This document shows positions 35,137 to 44,387 of a DNA stretch of 64,000 bases, one piece after another. The stretch is from Candidatus Buchananbacteria bacterium CG10_big_fil_rev_8_21_14_0_10_33_19 (GTDB lineage: Bacteria > Patescibacteria > ABY1 > 2-01-FULL-39-33), in contig PEZY01000005.1 of NCBI GenBank assembly GCA_002773855.1, forward strand, positions 62,001 to 126,000. The letters are read 5' to 3'. Positions within the stretch are counted from its first letter, which is position 1. Each line of letters starts with the position of its first letter. The notes under the pieces were generated by a model that did not search any database, was not told the origin of the DNA, and saw only the letters and a list, made by a program, of their open reading frames with translations. A program made the translations under genes and the position numbers.

Positions 35137-36243
35137 TTATTTGATTTTTAAATAATTAGACGCTAAATAAGTAGACACCGGCAAAGACAAAGCCACTCCA
35201 ACACTACCGACTAACGACCTGACAATTTCGGTGGCAATAATTTCATTATTAATCACTGACGAAACAGACAAAAATGGCTGCTGATGAACCACAAACAATA
35301 ATAGAAGTGGCAAAGAAGCACCGGCATAAGTTAAAAATAAAGTATTAATAATTGCTCCCAAATGAGTATTGCCAATTTTATAGGCCCGTCTAAAAACCTC
35401 TACCTTAGATAAATCAGGATTAGCTTCTTTAATCTGTTCGACTGCCTCTATTTGACCAACAATCACATCGTCTAATACGCCAACTGTACCAATAAGTATA
35501 CCAGCTAACAACAATCCCTTAAAATCTATAGCCTGTTTACCAATACCAATCAAAAAGGCGGCCTCTTCCTGAGCCATACCGGTTAACCTAGTTAAATTAG
35601 TAAAAATTACTGATAAAACCATTGTAGCAACCAAAGACAATAAAACACTAACAATCGCTAAATGTGATTTTTGATTAAACCCCCCTGTTAAATAAATCAT
35701 AATGGCCAGAATCAAAAAAGCTCCAATTACACCAACAACTAACGGATTACTACCAGCTAAAATTTGCGGTAAAATTAATTTAATAATTACAAAAAAACTT
35801 AAAACCAAACTAATCAAAGCTTTTACCCCCTTTGATCTGCCAGCCACTACGACAATAACCGCAAACACAATAGTCAGTATATACAAATAGCCTCGTCTAA
35901 CAAAATCAACAATATAAAATTTATCAATGTTATCTAAATCCAGACTCCCTTGCACTAAAACTCTATCACCTACTCTATAGACATTAGCACCTACCACCTC
36001 AAATTCCGAAATACCATTATATTCTATCTCTTGATTCTTAAAATTACCGTCCAAGCCTCTCAACAAAATATTTTGCTGGATTAATTTACTGCTATCGTCT
36101 CTGATAATTTCTTTTTGATCTAATATTTTAATTACTTTAGCTTCAAAAATTTCACTACTAGCACTGGAATTATCTTGAGCTAAAATTGATAGTGGCACCA
36201 ACAACACAATCAGTGATATTAAAATTGTTATTTTTTTAATCAT
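35137..36243 (-). CDS. YibE/F-family membrane protein
   Basis: A 368-residue protein with signal peptide (to about residue 22), an extracytoplasmic beta-rich domain (23-120) and seven or eight helices. The YibE/F signatures are 'VFAVIVVVAGRSKGVKALIS', 'GTVGVLDDVIVGQIEAV' and 'RRAYKIGNTHLGAIINTLFL'. A transport role is assumed for the family but the substrate is unknown. First gene of the row with ferric reductase, cytochrome b5, dedA and dnaG. Confidence 0.88.
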   Translation of the reverse strand: MIKKITILISLIVLLVPLSILAQDNSSASSEIFEAKVIKILDQKEIIRDDSSKLIQQNILLRGLDGNFKNQEIEYNGISEFEVVGANVYRVGDRVLVQGSLDLDNIDKFYIVDFVRRGYLYILTIVFAVIVVVAGRSKGVKALISLVLSFFVIIKLILPQILAGSNPLVVGVIGAFLILAIMIYLTGGFNQKSHLAIVSVLLSLVATMVLSVIFTNLTRLTGMAQEEAAFLIGIGKQAIDFKGLLLAGILIGTVGVLDDVIVGQIEAVEQIKEANPDLSKVEVFRRAYKIGNTHLGAIINTLFLTYAGASLPLLLLFVVHQQPFLSVSSVINNEIIATEIVRSLVGSVGVALSLPVSTYLASNYLKIK

Positions 36244-36292
36244 ACTAAAATTATTTAGCCATCATCACAAAATATTTTGTTGATTTAATTAA

Positions 36293-36916
36293 TTATATTT
36301 TTTTAGCAATAAAATTTAAATAATTTTTTGACCTGGGTTTAAATTCTTCAAAATAGATTATTTCAAAACCAGCAAATCTGAGTAATTCTTCGACTTCTGA
36401 TTTAGTATAAAAACTAAACCATCTTGTCATATCACTATCAAAGCTATCACGGTACCCTTCGGTGTCACCTTCTATTAAACCTAGTCCAAATACACCATCA
36501 GTTTTTAATACCCGCTTAATTTCTGACAACACTTGAGATACTTCTGATTTAGGTATATGTAATAACGAAGTATAAGACCACACCCCACCAAAAGTCTGAT
36601 CAGCAAAAGGCAAATTATTAAAATCTCCTAAAACAGAATTAAGGCCTCTAGCCTGGCAAATTTCCACCATAGCTTCTGAAGCTTCCAAGCAAGTCACCTC
36701 TAAGCCCTCTTGTTTTAAAATTAAGCCATCACGCCCTGGCCCACTACCAATATCTAATACATTACCTACTGCTAACTTTTTAAATTGACTAATAAAAGGT
36801 TTAGGAAAAAGTTGCCAAAAATCAATCGTCTCCTGATCATAGTCTTGGGCTTTTTGATTATAAGTTTGAATGGTTTTAAGATCCATAAAATTTAGACTAC
36901 TATCATTAATAAACAT
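36293..36916 (-). CDS. class I SAM-dependent methyltransferase
   Basis: A 207-residue Rossmann-fold methyltransferase with 'VLDIGSGPGRDGLIL' (motif I), 'VTCLEASEAMVEICQARG' and 'LPFADQTFGGVWSYTSLLHI' (motifs II-IV). It resembles the small-molecule/ubiquinone-type group, but the substrate cannot be named. The start may be the ATG at 36916 or 36886 ('MDLKTIQTYNQKAQDYD'); the promoter at 36953-36982 allows both. Confidence 0.85.
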   Translation of the reverse strand: MFINDSSLNFMDLKTIQTYNQKAQDYDQETIDFWQLFPKPFISQFKKLAVGNVLDIGSGPGRDGLILKQEGLEVTCLEASEAMVEICQARGLNSVLGDFNNLPFADQTFGGVWSYTSLLHIPKSEVSQVLSEIKRVLKTDGVFGLGLIEGDTEGYRDSFDSDMTRWFSFYTKSEVEELLRFAGFEIIYFEEFKPRSKNYLNFIAKKI

Positions 36917-36952
36917 GGTACTATAACTAGATATTACAAGTAATATAAGAGT

Positions 36953-36982
36953 ATCTTAGCACGATTTTAAGCCTTTTTTCAA
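36953..36982 (-). promoter_or_regulatory. promoter of the methyltransferase gene
   Basis: TTGAAA (36977-36982), 18-base spacer with a TG before the hexamer, TAAGAT (36953-36958) on the minus strand. Confidence 0.45.
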
Positions 36983-37093
36983 TATATCTGAATCGAGCTC
37001 CAATTTTATTAACATATGATTAAAGCAAGACACTTATTTTAAATTTAATAATAACAAACAGACACCATCAAATAATGTATTTTTGTTAACTAC

Positions 37094-37561
37094 TTAGATA
37101 TTTATGGCTTGCTTGATTGTCATTTCCAATTTACTGGAATCATCTGTCCCTACACGATAAATTTTTCTGTTTTTCATTGTTATTTCAACCGCATCAAAAC
37201 CAGAAACATTATATATCCACATTTTGGGCCATAACCATAGTCTTATTCCCCAGCCATAATACCAATGATTTTTTACTTGTTTTACTGATATTATTTCACT
37301 AAGCAAAAACTTTTTTCTAAAAATTCCATAACCAAATTTAATCCTAAGATATTTTTTATCAATGGAAGTTGTCAAGACGGTAAATGATGTCAAAATAACC
37401 AGAATTAATGTCATTACACTCGTAACCAATAAATTTGTACCGGAATCAACAGACGGTGATTCAGCTCTAGCCGTTATTTGAAGCCATGCAAAAAACATCA
37501 ACACAGCCAGCACAACCACTAACATTAAATATCCAATTTGAGTGTGTTTGTATGAAGTCAT
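37094..37561 (-). CDS. two-helix membrane protein with PH-like C-terminal part
   Basis: A 155-residue protein with two membrane helices (about 11-31 and 45-65) and a soluble beta-rich tail ('LRIKFGYGIFRKKFLLSEI', 'YGWGIRLWLWP', 'NRKIYRVGTDD') of the kind seen in bacterial PH-like proteins. No enzyme motif. It follows two other small membrane-protein genes on the same strand. Unknown function. The 177 bases upstream of the methyltransferase stop side (36983-37093) hold nothing evident. Confidence 0.6.
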   Translation of the reverse strand: MTSYKHTQIGYLMLVVVLAVLMFFAWLQITARAESPSVDSGTNLLVTSVMTLILVILTSFTVLTTSIDKKYLRIKFGYGIFRKKFLLSEIISVKQVKNHWYYGWGIRLWLWPKMWIYNVSGFDAVEITMKNRKIYRVGTDDSSKLEMTIKQAINI

Positions 37562-37570
37562 AAGTTATGT

Positions 37571-38380
37571 TTATTTAATTGTTTGGATAATTTTATCAAC
37601 CATTGCGTCAACATCAAAAGTTTCTCTTTCACTGACACAAGCCTTATTTTGTGCTTCATCGTAATTGTTGCAGTTAGGATAACGCAAAATAAAACTAACC
37701 TTAACTAGTTTGTCATTTTTAATAGTAGTATAGGTATATGACGAGTACACACTACCAGCCGCACCTTCGTTTTTTATATTCATGCAGTAAATTCTGTCAT
37801 CAACTAACCTCTGATAAGTTACATCCGCCAAGCTACTTACTTCCATTGGTGTAGTTTTGCAGGAAAAAGTTCCTGTTTCTATTTTCACGACTGGTGGCCA
37901 GTCTACAACGCTGATATATTTTGCCAGTAACCCTTTGGGGTATTGATATGTTATTCCATCGTCATTAGTGATTATCGTCCAGTGATTATTATTGGCATTA
38001 TTGCTGTTTTCAATAATAGTCCAAAGCGAATAGTAACGGCTGTAATATTTGTGAGTGGCAACCGCGCTGGCTCCTGTTGATGATTTAAAAATATAACCCG
38101 AGCCCATTTGCTCTATAAAATAATAATCCTTTTCTTTCATAAAAGACTTTATTATCTCCAAATTACCACTTTTGGTAATGTATTTATTTTCTCCAATATC
38201 TAATTTAACAACATCTCTATTGCCAAAAGTTAGCTGGGAAATACCTTTAATTTGTGGCCAAGGATTGCCTTCTTGGAAAATTACTGACGAGTAGAAAAAC
38301 ATAAAAATACCCAACACTAAGATAGTGACGGATATAAGCAACAAAACCTTTTTATTTTTTGATGAGTGTTCAAAAATCAT
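37571..38380 (-). CDS. membrane-anchored protein of unknown function (269 residues)
   Basis: One N-terminal helix (about 12-32) and a soluble, beta-rich extracytoplasmic part with many Tyr and Asn. Three or four Cys occur near the C-terminal half ('FSCKTTPMEV', 'IYCMNI', 'YPNCNNYDEAQNKACVSE') and could form disulfides. No family recognised. It lies 9 bases upstream of the two-helix protein and 6 bases after the 60-residue protein. Confidence 0.6.
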   Translation of the reverse strand: MIFEHSSKNKKVLLLISVTILVLGIFMFFYSSVIFQEGNPWPQIKGISQLTFGNRDVVKLDIGENKYITKSGNLEIIKSFMKEKDYYFIEQMGSGYIFKSSTGASAVATHKYYSRYYSLWTIIENSNNANNNHWTIITNDDGITYQYPKGLLAKYISVVDWPPVVKIETGTFSCKTTPMEVSSLADVTYQRLVDDRIYCMNIKNEGAAGSVYSSYTYTTIKNDKLVKVSFILRYPNCNNYDEAQNKACVSERETFDVDAMVDKIIQTIK

Positions 38381-38386
38381 AATAGA

Positions 38387-38569
38387 TTATTTTTTCTTTC
38401 TGCCTCTAACTACAATAACAATAGTAGCAATAATTAGGACGAGACCAATTCCTTGTAATCCAGGACTATCGTCAAATTCACCAAATATAATAAAAAATAT
38501 TCCCAGTAACACTGCTAGAATTTTCGGGATCCAATATAAGATTTTATTTTTTATGTCAGAGTAGTTCAT
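38387..38569 (-). CDS. small two-helix membrane protein (60 residues)
   Basis: A short hydrophobic protein with 'KILAVLLGIFFIIFGEF' and 'GIGLVLIIATIVIVV' helices and a basic tail 'RGRKKK'. Similar small proteins of unknown function are common in bacteria. A TATACT -10-like element lies at 38578-38583, giving a very short leader. First gene of a three-gene row. Confidence 0.6.
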   Translation of the reverse strand: MNYSDIKNKILYWIPKILAVLLGIFFIIFGEFDDSPGLQGIGLVLIIATIVIVVRGRKKK

Positions 38570-38625
38570 TTACTTATAGTATAGCTCAAAAATTAACTTT
38601 ATTGAATGGCTGATTTTTATAGCAA

Positions 38626-38660
38626 AAACAAAAACAGCGACCAAAAAGTCGTTGTTTTTA
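38626..38660 (-). terminator. intrinsic terminator after tRNA-Ser
   Basis: AAAAACAGCGAC/GTCGTTGTTTTT with a short A-rich loop and T-runs. The 70 bases between it and the tRNA hold an 8-bp hairpin (38688-38706) and no gene. Confidence 0.7.
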
Positions 38661-38733
38661 TTTAACTATTTATGCATGCGAGTCGCACATTTGTCATAGA
38701 CAAATGGGTTGACCTCGATAATAAATTGTAACT

Positions 38734-38823
38734 TGGCGGAGAGAACAGGATTCGAACCTGCGGTACCTTTTACAGTACACACGCTTTCCAAGCGTGCGCC
38801 TTCAACCACTCGGCCACCTCTCC
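38734..38823 (-). tRNA. tRNA-Ser (anticodon GGA)
   Basis: A 90-base tRNA on the minus strand including an encoded CCA. Acceptor GGAGAGG/TCTCTCC with discriminator G, anticodon loop CTTGGAAAG (GGA), a long variable arm and T-loop 'GGTTCGAATCC'. The 134 bases upstream (38824-38957) hold no gene. Confidence 0.96.
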
Positions 38824-38957
38824 AAATTTACTCGGCAAGGCCTCGAACAAAAAAATGTTGTCCTCGCGTTTCCAGGGTTCCTTTTTGTCACCCGTAAAAT
38901 ACTCAAAAGTAGACTACCCCAATTTTAACCAAAATAATGAATTTTGTCCATAAAAGC

Positions 38958-38988
38958 CAAACACTTCAGACTAGGTCTGAAGTGTTTG
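38958..38988 (-). terminator. long perfect hairpin after the thioredoxin-like gene
   Basis: A 14-bp perfect stem (CAAACACTTCAGAC and its complement) with a 3-base loop, and an outer 7-bp stem CCATAAA/TTTATGG (38948-38996). It lies 36 bases after the stop at 39025 and is followed by TTTT on the minus strand. Confidence 0.6.
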
Positions 38989-39024
38989 ATTTATGGTAAT
39001 TTAGCCAAATTCTAAAATTTGATT

Positions 39025-39624
39025 TTATTTGATCATATCTTCAATCAAAGCCTCGAATTCTACTTTCTCAGCCGCTAAATCTTGCTTTTGTTCATAACCA
39101 TTACCAATCCGAGAATACTTACAACCAAAAACGAAAGTTGGAATAGAACCACCTGGGTTAAATTCTTTGTAAATTGCTAAATCCTTTGCTGGCACGACAG
39201 ATTCTTTTTGAGCAGTTAAGGTATTATCATTTGTGTCTACTTCCCAATGATAAGCTACGATTTTACCTTCAGCTACATATTTACTAACCACTTCATCAAA
39301 AGTATCTTTGATCCATTGGCAATGAGGACACCAAGTCGTCGAAAATAAATAAACCACTGGTTTACCATCTTCGGTACATATTTCAGCTTCAGACTTTTCT
39401 GAAAAAGTAGTCACACCCGGCACATTAGCCTGATTTTGAGCTACTGGTTGTTGCTGATTATTATCACCAGTTACCACATTTTGTTGCCCAGCCACACTAG
39501 GAGTGTTACCACTCTTACCACTTAGAAACACTACACCCAAAATTATTAAACCAATAACACTAATAGAAGCTATACCGCCAAAAAGGCCTAAGAGAAATTG
39601 TTGGTTTTTAACACCTTCACTCAT
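39025..39624 (-). CDS. membrane-anchored thioredoxin/DsbA-like protein
   Basis: A 199-residue protein with one N-terminal helix (about 13-35), a Gln/Asn-rich linker and a thioredoxin-fold domain with 'TTWCPHC' (C99, C102), the CPHC of DsbA-type oxidases. A cis-proline is in 'GSIPTFVFGC'. The extra Cys there and the end 'FEALIEDMIK' are typical of CPR thioredoxin proteins. It likely forms or shuffles disulfides outside the membrane. Last gene after gatC-gatA. Confidence 0.83.
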   Translation of the reverse strand: MSEGVKNQQFLLGLFGGIASISVIGLIILGVVFLSGKSGNTPSVAGQQNVVTGDNNQQQPVAQNQANVPGVTTFSEKSEAEICTEDGKPVVYLFSTTWCPHCQWIKDTFDEVVSKYVAEGKIVAYHWEVDTNDNTLTAQKESVVPAKDLAIYKEFNPGGSIPTFVFGCKYSRIGNGYEQKQDLAAEKVEFEALIEDMIK

Positions 39625-39658
39625 ATTTTTTTAAAATTATTTATTATCTTTAAATTTA

Positions 39659-41119
39659 TTATTTTATGTCTGGCTTTTTATTGTGCCAGCTGGTTACTTG
39701 TTGATACTGATAACCGGCTCGCAAAATAGTTTTTTCATCAAAACGTTTACCCAGCAATTGAATACCAACTGGCAAACCACCAGCAAATCCAGCTGGCAAG
39801 GACAAACCACAAATACCGGCTAACGAGGCTGGAATAGTAAATATGTCAGCCAAATAATCCTTCAGTGGATTATTAGTATTCTCCCCCAACTTCCAAGCTG
39901 GCGTTGGCGACACTGGTGTCAGTATAACATCAATATCCTCAAATGTCTTGTCAAAATCTTGTTTAACCAAAGTTCTAACTTGCATAGCCTTTTTGTAATA
40001 AGCATCATAATAGCCAGACGACAAGGCATAAGTGCCAATCATTATTCGTCTTTTTACCTCAGCACCAAAGCCACTGGTCTTAGTATCTAAATAAAGATCT
40101 AACAACTCCCTACTATCACGCTTAGACAAGCCATACCTAATACCATCATATCTAGCCATATTAGAACTCACCTCACTGGGACAAATAATATAATAAGCCG
40201 CGACTGCTAAATCCGTATGTGGCAAACTAACATCAATCACTTCAGCACCCATCTCTTCAAACTTTTTGGCTGCTGACAAGATAATATTTCTAACTTCTTC
40301 ATCAACCCCTTCAATAAAATATTCTTTGGGCAAGCCAATCCTTAAACCTTTAATATCTTTTTTAATCTCTTGTAAATAATCATCCACTTTTTCTGCCGGA
40401 GTAGTCGAATCTTTTTCATCACGCCCAGCTATCTGCTGTAAAATAAAAGCCGCATCTTCCACATTTTTAGTAATTGGACCAATAGTGTCCAGTGATGAGG
40501 TCATAGCCATTACTCCATATCTAGAAACTCGGCCATAAGTTGGTTTTAGTCCAGTAGCGTTACAAAACGACGCTGGCTGACGAATAGATCCGCCAGTATC
40601 TGTGCCCAATGAATAAGCACACATATCAGCTGCTACGGCTGCCGCACTACCACTCGAACTACCACCTGGCACTCGACTAATATCCCACGGATTATGAGTG
40701 GGGAAAAATCCAGAATTTTCACCAGAACCACCCATCGCAAATTCATCCAAATTAGTCTTACCAATAATAACTCCCTTAGACTCTCTGATGGTTTTAACCA
40801 CTGAAGCATCATAGGGTGGGACATAATTCTCTAAAATTTTAGAAGCGCCGGTTGATTTAATACCTTTAGTGCAAAAAAGATCTTTTATAGCTACTGGAAT
40901 ACCAGCTAGTGGCGACAATGATTCATTGTGTTTGATTTTTGCATCCACTAATTTAGCCTGAGACAATGCTTCAGTTTCATTTAAAGTAATAAAAGCACCA
41001 ACTTTAGAATCAAAAGATTTTATTTGTTCTAAATATTTTTTCGTTATTTCCTCACTAGAAAATTTCTTATCTCGTAAGCCTTCAAATGTTTCTAGAGCGG
41101 TTAATTTATTTAAATCCAT
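39659..41119 (-). CDS. gatA: aspartyl/glutamyl-tRNA amidotransferase subunit A
   Basis: Amidase that releases ammonia from glutamine for GatB, converting Glu-tRNA(Gln) or Asp-tRNA(Asn). 486 residues with the Ser-cisSer-Lys triad: Lys in 'GIPVAIKDLF', 'PGGSSSGSAAAVAA' and 'SLGTDTGGSIRQPASFC'. 'GKTNLDEFAMGGSGENS' also matches GatA. It starts 11 bases after gatC. gatB is not in the window, so it must lie elsewhere. Confidence 0.95.
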   Translation of the reverse strand: MDLNKLTALETFEGLRDKKFSSEEITKKYLEQIKSFDSKVGAFITLNETEALSQAKLVDAKIKHNESLSPLAGIPVAIKDLFCTKGIKSTGASKILENYVPPYDASVVKTIRESKGVIIGKTNLDEFAMGGSGENSGFFPTHNPWDISRVPGGSSSGSAAAVAADMCAYSLGTDTGGSIRQPASFCNATGLKPTYGRVSRYGVMAMTSSLDTIGPITKNVEDAAFILQQIAGRDEKDSTTPAEKVDDYLQEIKKDIKGLRIGLPKEYFIEGVDEEVRNIILSAAKKFEEMGAEVIDVSLPHTDLAVAAYYIICPSEVSSNMARYDGIRYGLSKRDSRELLDLYLDTKTSGFGAEVKRRIMIGTYALSSGYYDAYYKKAMQVRTLVKQDFDKTFEDIDVILTPVSPTPAWKLGENTNNPLKDYLADIFTIPASLAGICGLSLPAGFAGGLPVGIQLLGKRFDEKTILRAGYQYQQVTSWHNKKPDIK

Positions 41120-41130
41120 AAAAGTTTTAG

Positions 41131-41415
41131 TTATAAAATCTTTGGCACCTTAACGTAACCATTGCTATTTTCTGGAGCAGAGCCAACTAACTCATTACTA
41201 ATACCAGATTCTTGTATTTCATCATCTCGCATAACATTAACCAAACCAGTAACTTGAGACGTTTCTTCTACGCCATCGGTATTAATGGTTTGTAATTTTT
41301 CAACATAATCCAAAATATCAGACAACTGCTGACTGTATAAATTAGCATCTTGATCGGTTAAATTTAACCTAGCCAATTTAGCAATATGTTCTACTTCTGC
41401 TTTAGATAATTTCAT
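41131..41415 (-). CDS. gatC: aspartyl/glutamyl-tRNA amidotransferase subunit C
   Basis: A 94-residue linker subunit that stabilises GatA-GatB. 'EHIAKLARLNLTDQDANLYSQ' and 'LSDILDYVEKLQTINTDGV' are characteristic, and the C-terminus ends in the usual 'YVKVPKIL'. Placed directly before gatA with its own promoter. Confidence 0.92.
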   Translation of the reverse strand: MKLSKAEVEHIAKLARLNLTDQDANLYSQQLSDILDYVEKLQTINTDGVEETSQVTGLVNVMRDDEIQESGISNELVGSAPENSNGYVKVPKIL

Positions 41416-41441
41416 GAAATTTATAGTTAATAACTAAAAAG

Positions 41442-41470
41442 ATTCTATCATTTATGACATTTTTTGGCAA
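41442..41470 (-). promoter_or_regulatory. promoter of gatC-gatA
   Basis: TTGCCA (41465-41470), 17-base spacer ending in TGA, TAGAAT (41442-41447) on the minus strand, in the gap after ligA. Confidence 0.6.
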
Positions 41471-41482
41471 TATCTCAAATAA

Positions 41483-43471
41483 TTAAAGCATTTTTAAAAA
41501 TTCACTTTCACTAATAATTTTCACTCCTAATTTTTCAGCTTTATTATATTTTGATCCTGCGTTTTCACCAGCCACCAAAAAATTAGTTTTAGCGCTAACT
41601 GCCGAACTAACATGACCACCCAGATTTTTTATCTTGTCCTTAGCCTCGTCTCTGGTTAAAGATTTTAATTCACCAGTTAAAACAAAAGTCTGATTATCTA
41701 ATTTATGTGAAATTTTTTTAGCTGGATTGCTAATTTTTACGCCACTAGCTAGTAAATCAGCCACTAATTCCAAATTCTTACTATCAAAAAACCAAGCCAA
41801 AATACTATCGGCTACTTTGGGACCAACATCTGACACCTGTTGTAATTCCAGGGCGGTGGTTTTTTTTATTTTATCTATTGTGCCAAAATAATCCGCCAAA
41901 ACTGAGGCTGTCTCCTCGCCCACGTGTCTAATACCTAAAGCATAAATAAATTTTGCCAAACTAATTTCTCGACTATTTTTAATCGCAACAATTAAATTAT
42001 CAGCTGACTTTTCAGCAAATCTCTCTAGTGGACTAAGATCATCTTCTTTTAATTTAAAAATATCAGCTGGTGTTTTTATTAAATCAGCCTTTTGTAATTG
42101 ATCCAAAATTTTAGGCCCTAGTCCATCAATATTAAAAGCTTTTTTAGACACAAAGTGATATAAACTTTCTTGTTGCTTGGCATAACATTTTTTATTATTA
42201 CAATAATAAGCTACTTCACCAGATTTTCTAATGACCGGCGAACCACAAATCGGACATTTGGTGGGAATCTTAAATTTCTGTTCATGACCGGTTCGTAACT
42301 TAGGCAAGGTCTCAATAATATCTGGAATAATATCACCCGCTTTTTGTAAAACTACTGTATCGCCGATTCTGACATCAAGTCTATCAATTTCATCTTGATT
42401 ATGTAGAGTAGCTCGCTTAACTACTGATCCAGCTAATTGAACTGGTCGCAAATGAGCTACTGGTGTTAAAGCGCCAGTTCTACCTACTTGGACTTCTATT
42501 GACTCCACTACGGTCGTTACTTGCTCAGCTTGAAATTTATAAGCCACGGCCCACCTAACACATTTAGCTGTCCGACCTAATTTTTTTTGATACTCAATTT
42601 TATTAACCTTTATCACAATACCATCAATATCATATGGCAATTTACTCCGCTTTTTTAAAAAGTCATTAAATACTGTTTGTGCTTCAAAAATATTATTAAT
42701 TTTTTGCCAATGCTTATTGACCTTAAAATTTAAATTTATCAATTCTTTTAAAACCTCTTCTTGGGTAGCAAATTGATGAGGTCCATCATAACTATACATA
42801 AAATTATCCAAATCCCGACTGGCGGCAACTTTAGGATCCAATTGTCTAATAGTGCCAGCGGCGGCGTTTCGAGGATTAGCAAAAATTGGCTCCCCTTTTT
42901 TCTTTTGATCTTTATTTAATTTTTCAAAACTACTGGTGGGCATAAAAACCTCGCCACTAACTTCCAAATCCGAAGTATCTTTAATTTTAAGCGGTATACT
43001 ATTAATCGTTCTAACATTGTGAGTTACTACTTCACCAATTACACCATCACCTCTAGTGACCGCCTTAACTAATAAGCCATTTTTATAAATACAAGACATA
43101 TTTAAACCATCGATTTTTAATTCACAAACATATTCGATAGACTGATCAGCTGATATACTTAAAAATCTTTTAATTCTTTTATCAAATTCTAAAACCTCAT
43201 CAAAAGAAAAAACATCATCAATTGAATATTTAGGAATCTTGTGTTTATGTTTGTCAAATTTACCCAAAGCTTTACCACCAATTCTTTGAGTTGGTGAGTC
43301 CGGTGTTATAAATTCTGGATACTCGGCTTCTATTTTTTCTAATTCATCTTTTAAAGAATCTCGTACTGCATCAGAGATTATTGGCTTATCCAAAACATAA
43401 TAAGCATAATCAATTTCTTGTAATTGATCTTTTAATTTATTAATTCTTTTGCTAGCCTCTGTTTTTATCAT
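41483..43471 (-). CDS. ligA: NAD-dependent DNA ligase
   Basis: Seals nicks in DNA with NAD. 662 residues: adenylation domain with the active-site Lys in 'CELKIDGLNMS', 'TRGDGVIGEVVTHN' and 'YDIDGIVIKVN', an OB fold ('VQVGRTGALTPVA'), a four-Cys zinc finger ('CPICGSP' and 'YYCNNKKC'), helix-hairpin-helix repeats and a C-terminal BRCT domain. Complete. It is only 2 bases downstream of the K-like minor pilin gene, so it is transcribed with the pilin cluster. Confidence 0.96.
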   Translation of the reverse strand: MIKTEASKRINKLKDQLQEIDYAYYVLDKPIISDAVRDSLKDELEKIEAEYPEFITPDSPTQRIGGKALGKFDKHKHKIPKYSIDDVFSFDEVLEFDKRIKRFLSISADQSIEYVCELKIDGLNMSCIYKNGLLVKAVTRGDGVIGEVVTHNVRTINSIPLKIKDTSDLEVSGEVFMPTSSFEKLNKDQKKKGEPIFANPRNAAAGTIRQLDPKVAASRDLDNFMYSYDGPHQFATQEEVLKELINLNFKVNKHWQKINNIFEAQTVFNDFLKKRSKLPYDIDGIVIKVNKIEYQKKLGRTAKCVRWAVAYKFQAEQVTTVVESIEVQVGRTGALTPVAHLRPVQLAGSVVKRATLHNQDEIDRLDVRIGDTVVLQKAGDIIPDIIETLPKLRTGHEQKFKIPTKCPICGSPVIRKSGEVAYYCNNKKCYAKQQESLYHFVSKKAFNIDGLGPKILDQLQKADLIKTPADIFKLKEDDLSPLERFAEKSADNLIVAIKNSREISLAKFIYALGIRHVGEETASVLADYFGTIDKIKKTTALELQQVSDVGPKVADSILAWFFDSKNLELVADLLASGVKISNPAKKISHKLDNQTFVLTGELKSLTRDEAKDKIKNLGGHVSSAVSAKTNFLVAGENAGSKYNKAEKLGVKIISESEFLKML

Positions 43472-43473
43472 GA

Positions 43474-44385
43474 TTAATAGCCTTTAGTAATATCCTCCTG
43501 AGAAAACAATACAAATCCAAACAAACTAGATGATGGATCACGTGGTGGAATATTAGCATAAACCGCCTGCCTGGTGCCAGCAAAGACACCTACTGATTTA
43601 ATAGTTATATTAGAAATTCCTTCTGGATTATAAGTATTATTATAATCTTCGCTATTACAACCATTAATACCTTTCTTTTCGTTATAAGCAGTGACAGATA
43701 AATTATCGATATAATCACCACTAGTACCTAAAACTTTTAATTCTACCAAATAATTAGATGGGATTGGAGATATGTCACCATTAATATTTCTATCTTTAAA
43801 ATCAAAACAAACTGGATTGGCAGATTCTATACTATCACTAATTTCTATTTTATTAATATCTGTAAAATAAACCAAAGTACCACCATCATCTGTGGGATTA
43901 AGTTGAGTAAAAACCACTTGGAGCTTTGGTGAATTAAAACCTTTAACCCAATTTATTTTTATACTTTGAGCTGTATTAGAACTATCACTGCGACCAATAA
44001 AATATAATTTTACACTTTGACCATTATATAAACGCTGACGGAAAAATGTTGGCTCATAATCTGTAGAGTCCTCAATCGTCCAATCAATAGAGCCATCACC
44101 AGTCATATCACTATTTTTATCAACCGAAGACAATAGCTCATTACTACCATTACCTGAAAAATTACCTATTTTTTCTTTACCGCCATGTCTAAATAAATAA
44201 AGAGTCCGTTCAATACCAGAATCAGCAAAATAATAAGACACAATGGAACTATCAATTTCTTGCGCCTGACGTAAATCAGAAATAATAAAAACTCCAAAAC
44301 CCAAAGCCATAGACAACAATATAGACATGATCATCAAAGCCAATATCAGAATAATACCACTTTCATTTTTTGAATAATTAAACAT
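43474..44385 (-). CDS. K-type minor pilin-like protein (GspK/PilX-like)
   Basis: A 303-residue protein with 'NESGIILILALMIMSILL', a prepilin-type N-terminal helix. Gly precedes the hydrophobic stretch, but there is no Glu at +5, as in GspK/PilX. 'SSIVSYYFADSGIERTLY' also resembles PilX/GspK. It is last of the H-I-J-K-like series. Its large soluble part would sit at the pilus tip. Starts 2 bases after the J-like gene. Confidence 0.72.
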   Translation of the reverse strand: MFNYSKNESGIILILALMIMSILLSMALGFGVFIISDLRQAQEIDSSIVSYYFADSGIERTLYLFRHGGKEKIGNFSGNGSNELLSSVDKNSDMTGDGSIDWTIEDSTDYEPTFFRQRLYNGQSVKLYFIGRSDSSNTAQSIKINWVKGFNSPKLQVVFTQLNPTDDGGTLVYFTDINKIEISDSIESANPVCFDFKDRNINGDISPIPSNYLVELKVLGTSGDYIDNLSVTAYNEKKGINGCNSEDYNNTYNPEGISNITIKSVGVFAGTRQAVYANIPPRDPSSSLFGFVLFSQEDITKGY

Positions 44386-44387
44386 AA

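Noticed and set aside
38709..38897. Open frame across tRNA-Ser giving 'RTGFEPAVPFTVHTLS'-like protein
   Set aside because: Antisense translation of the tRNA-Ser gene, again a known false ORF.
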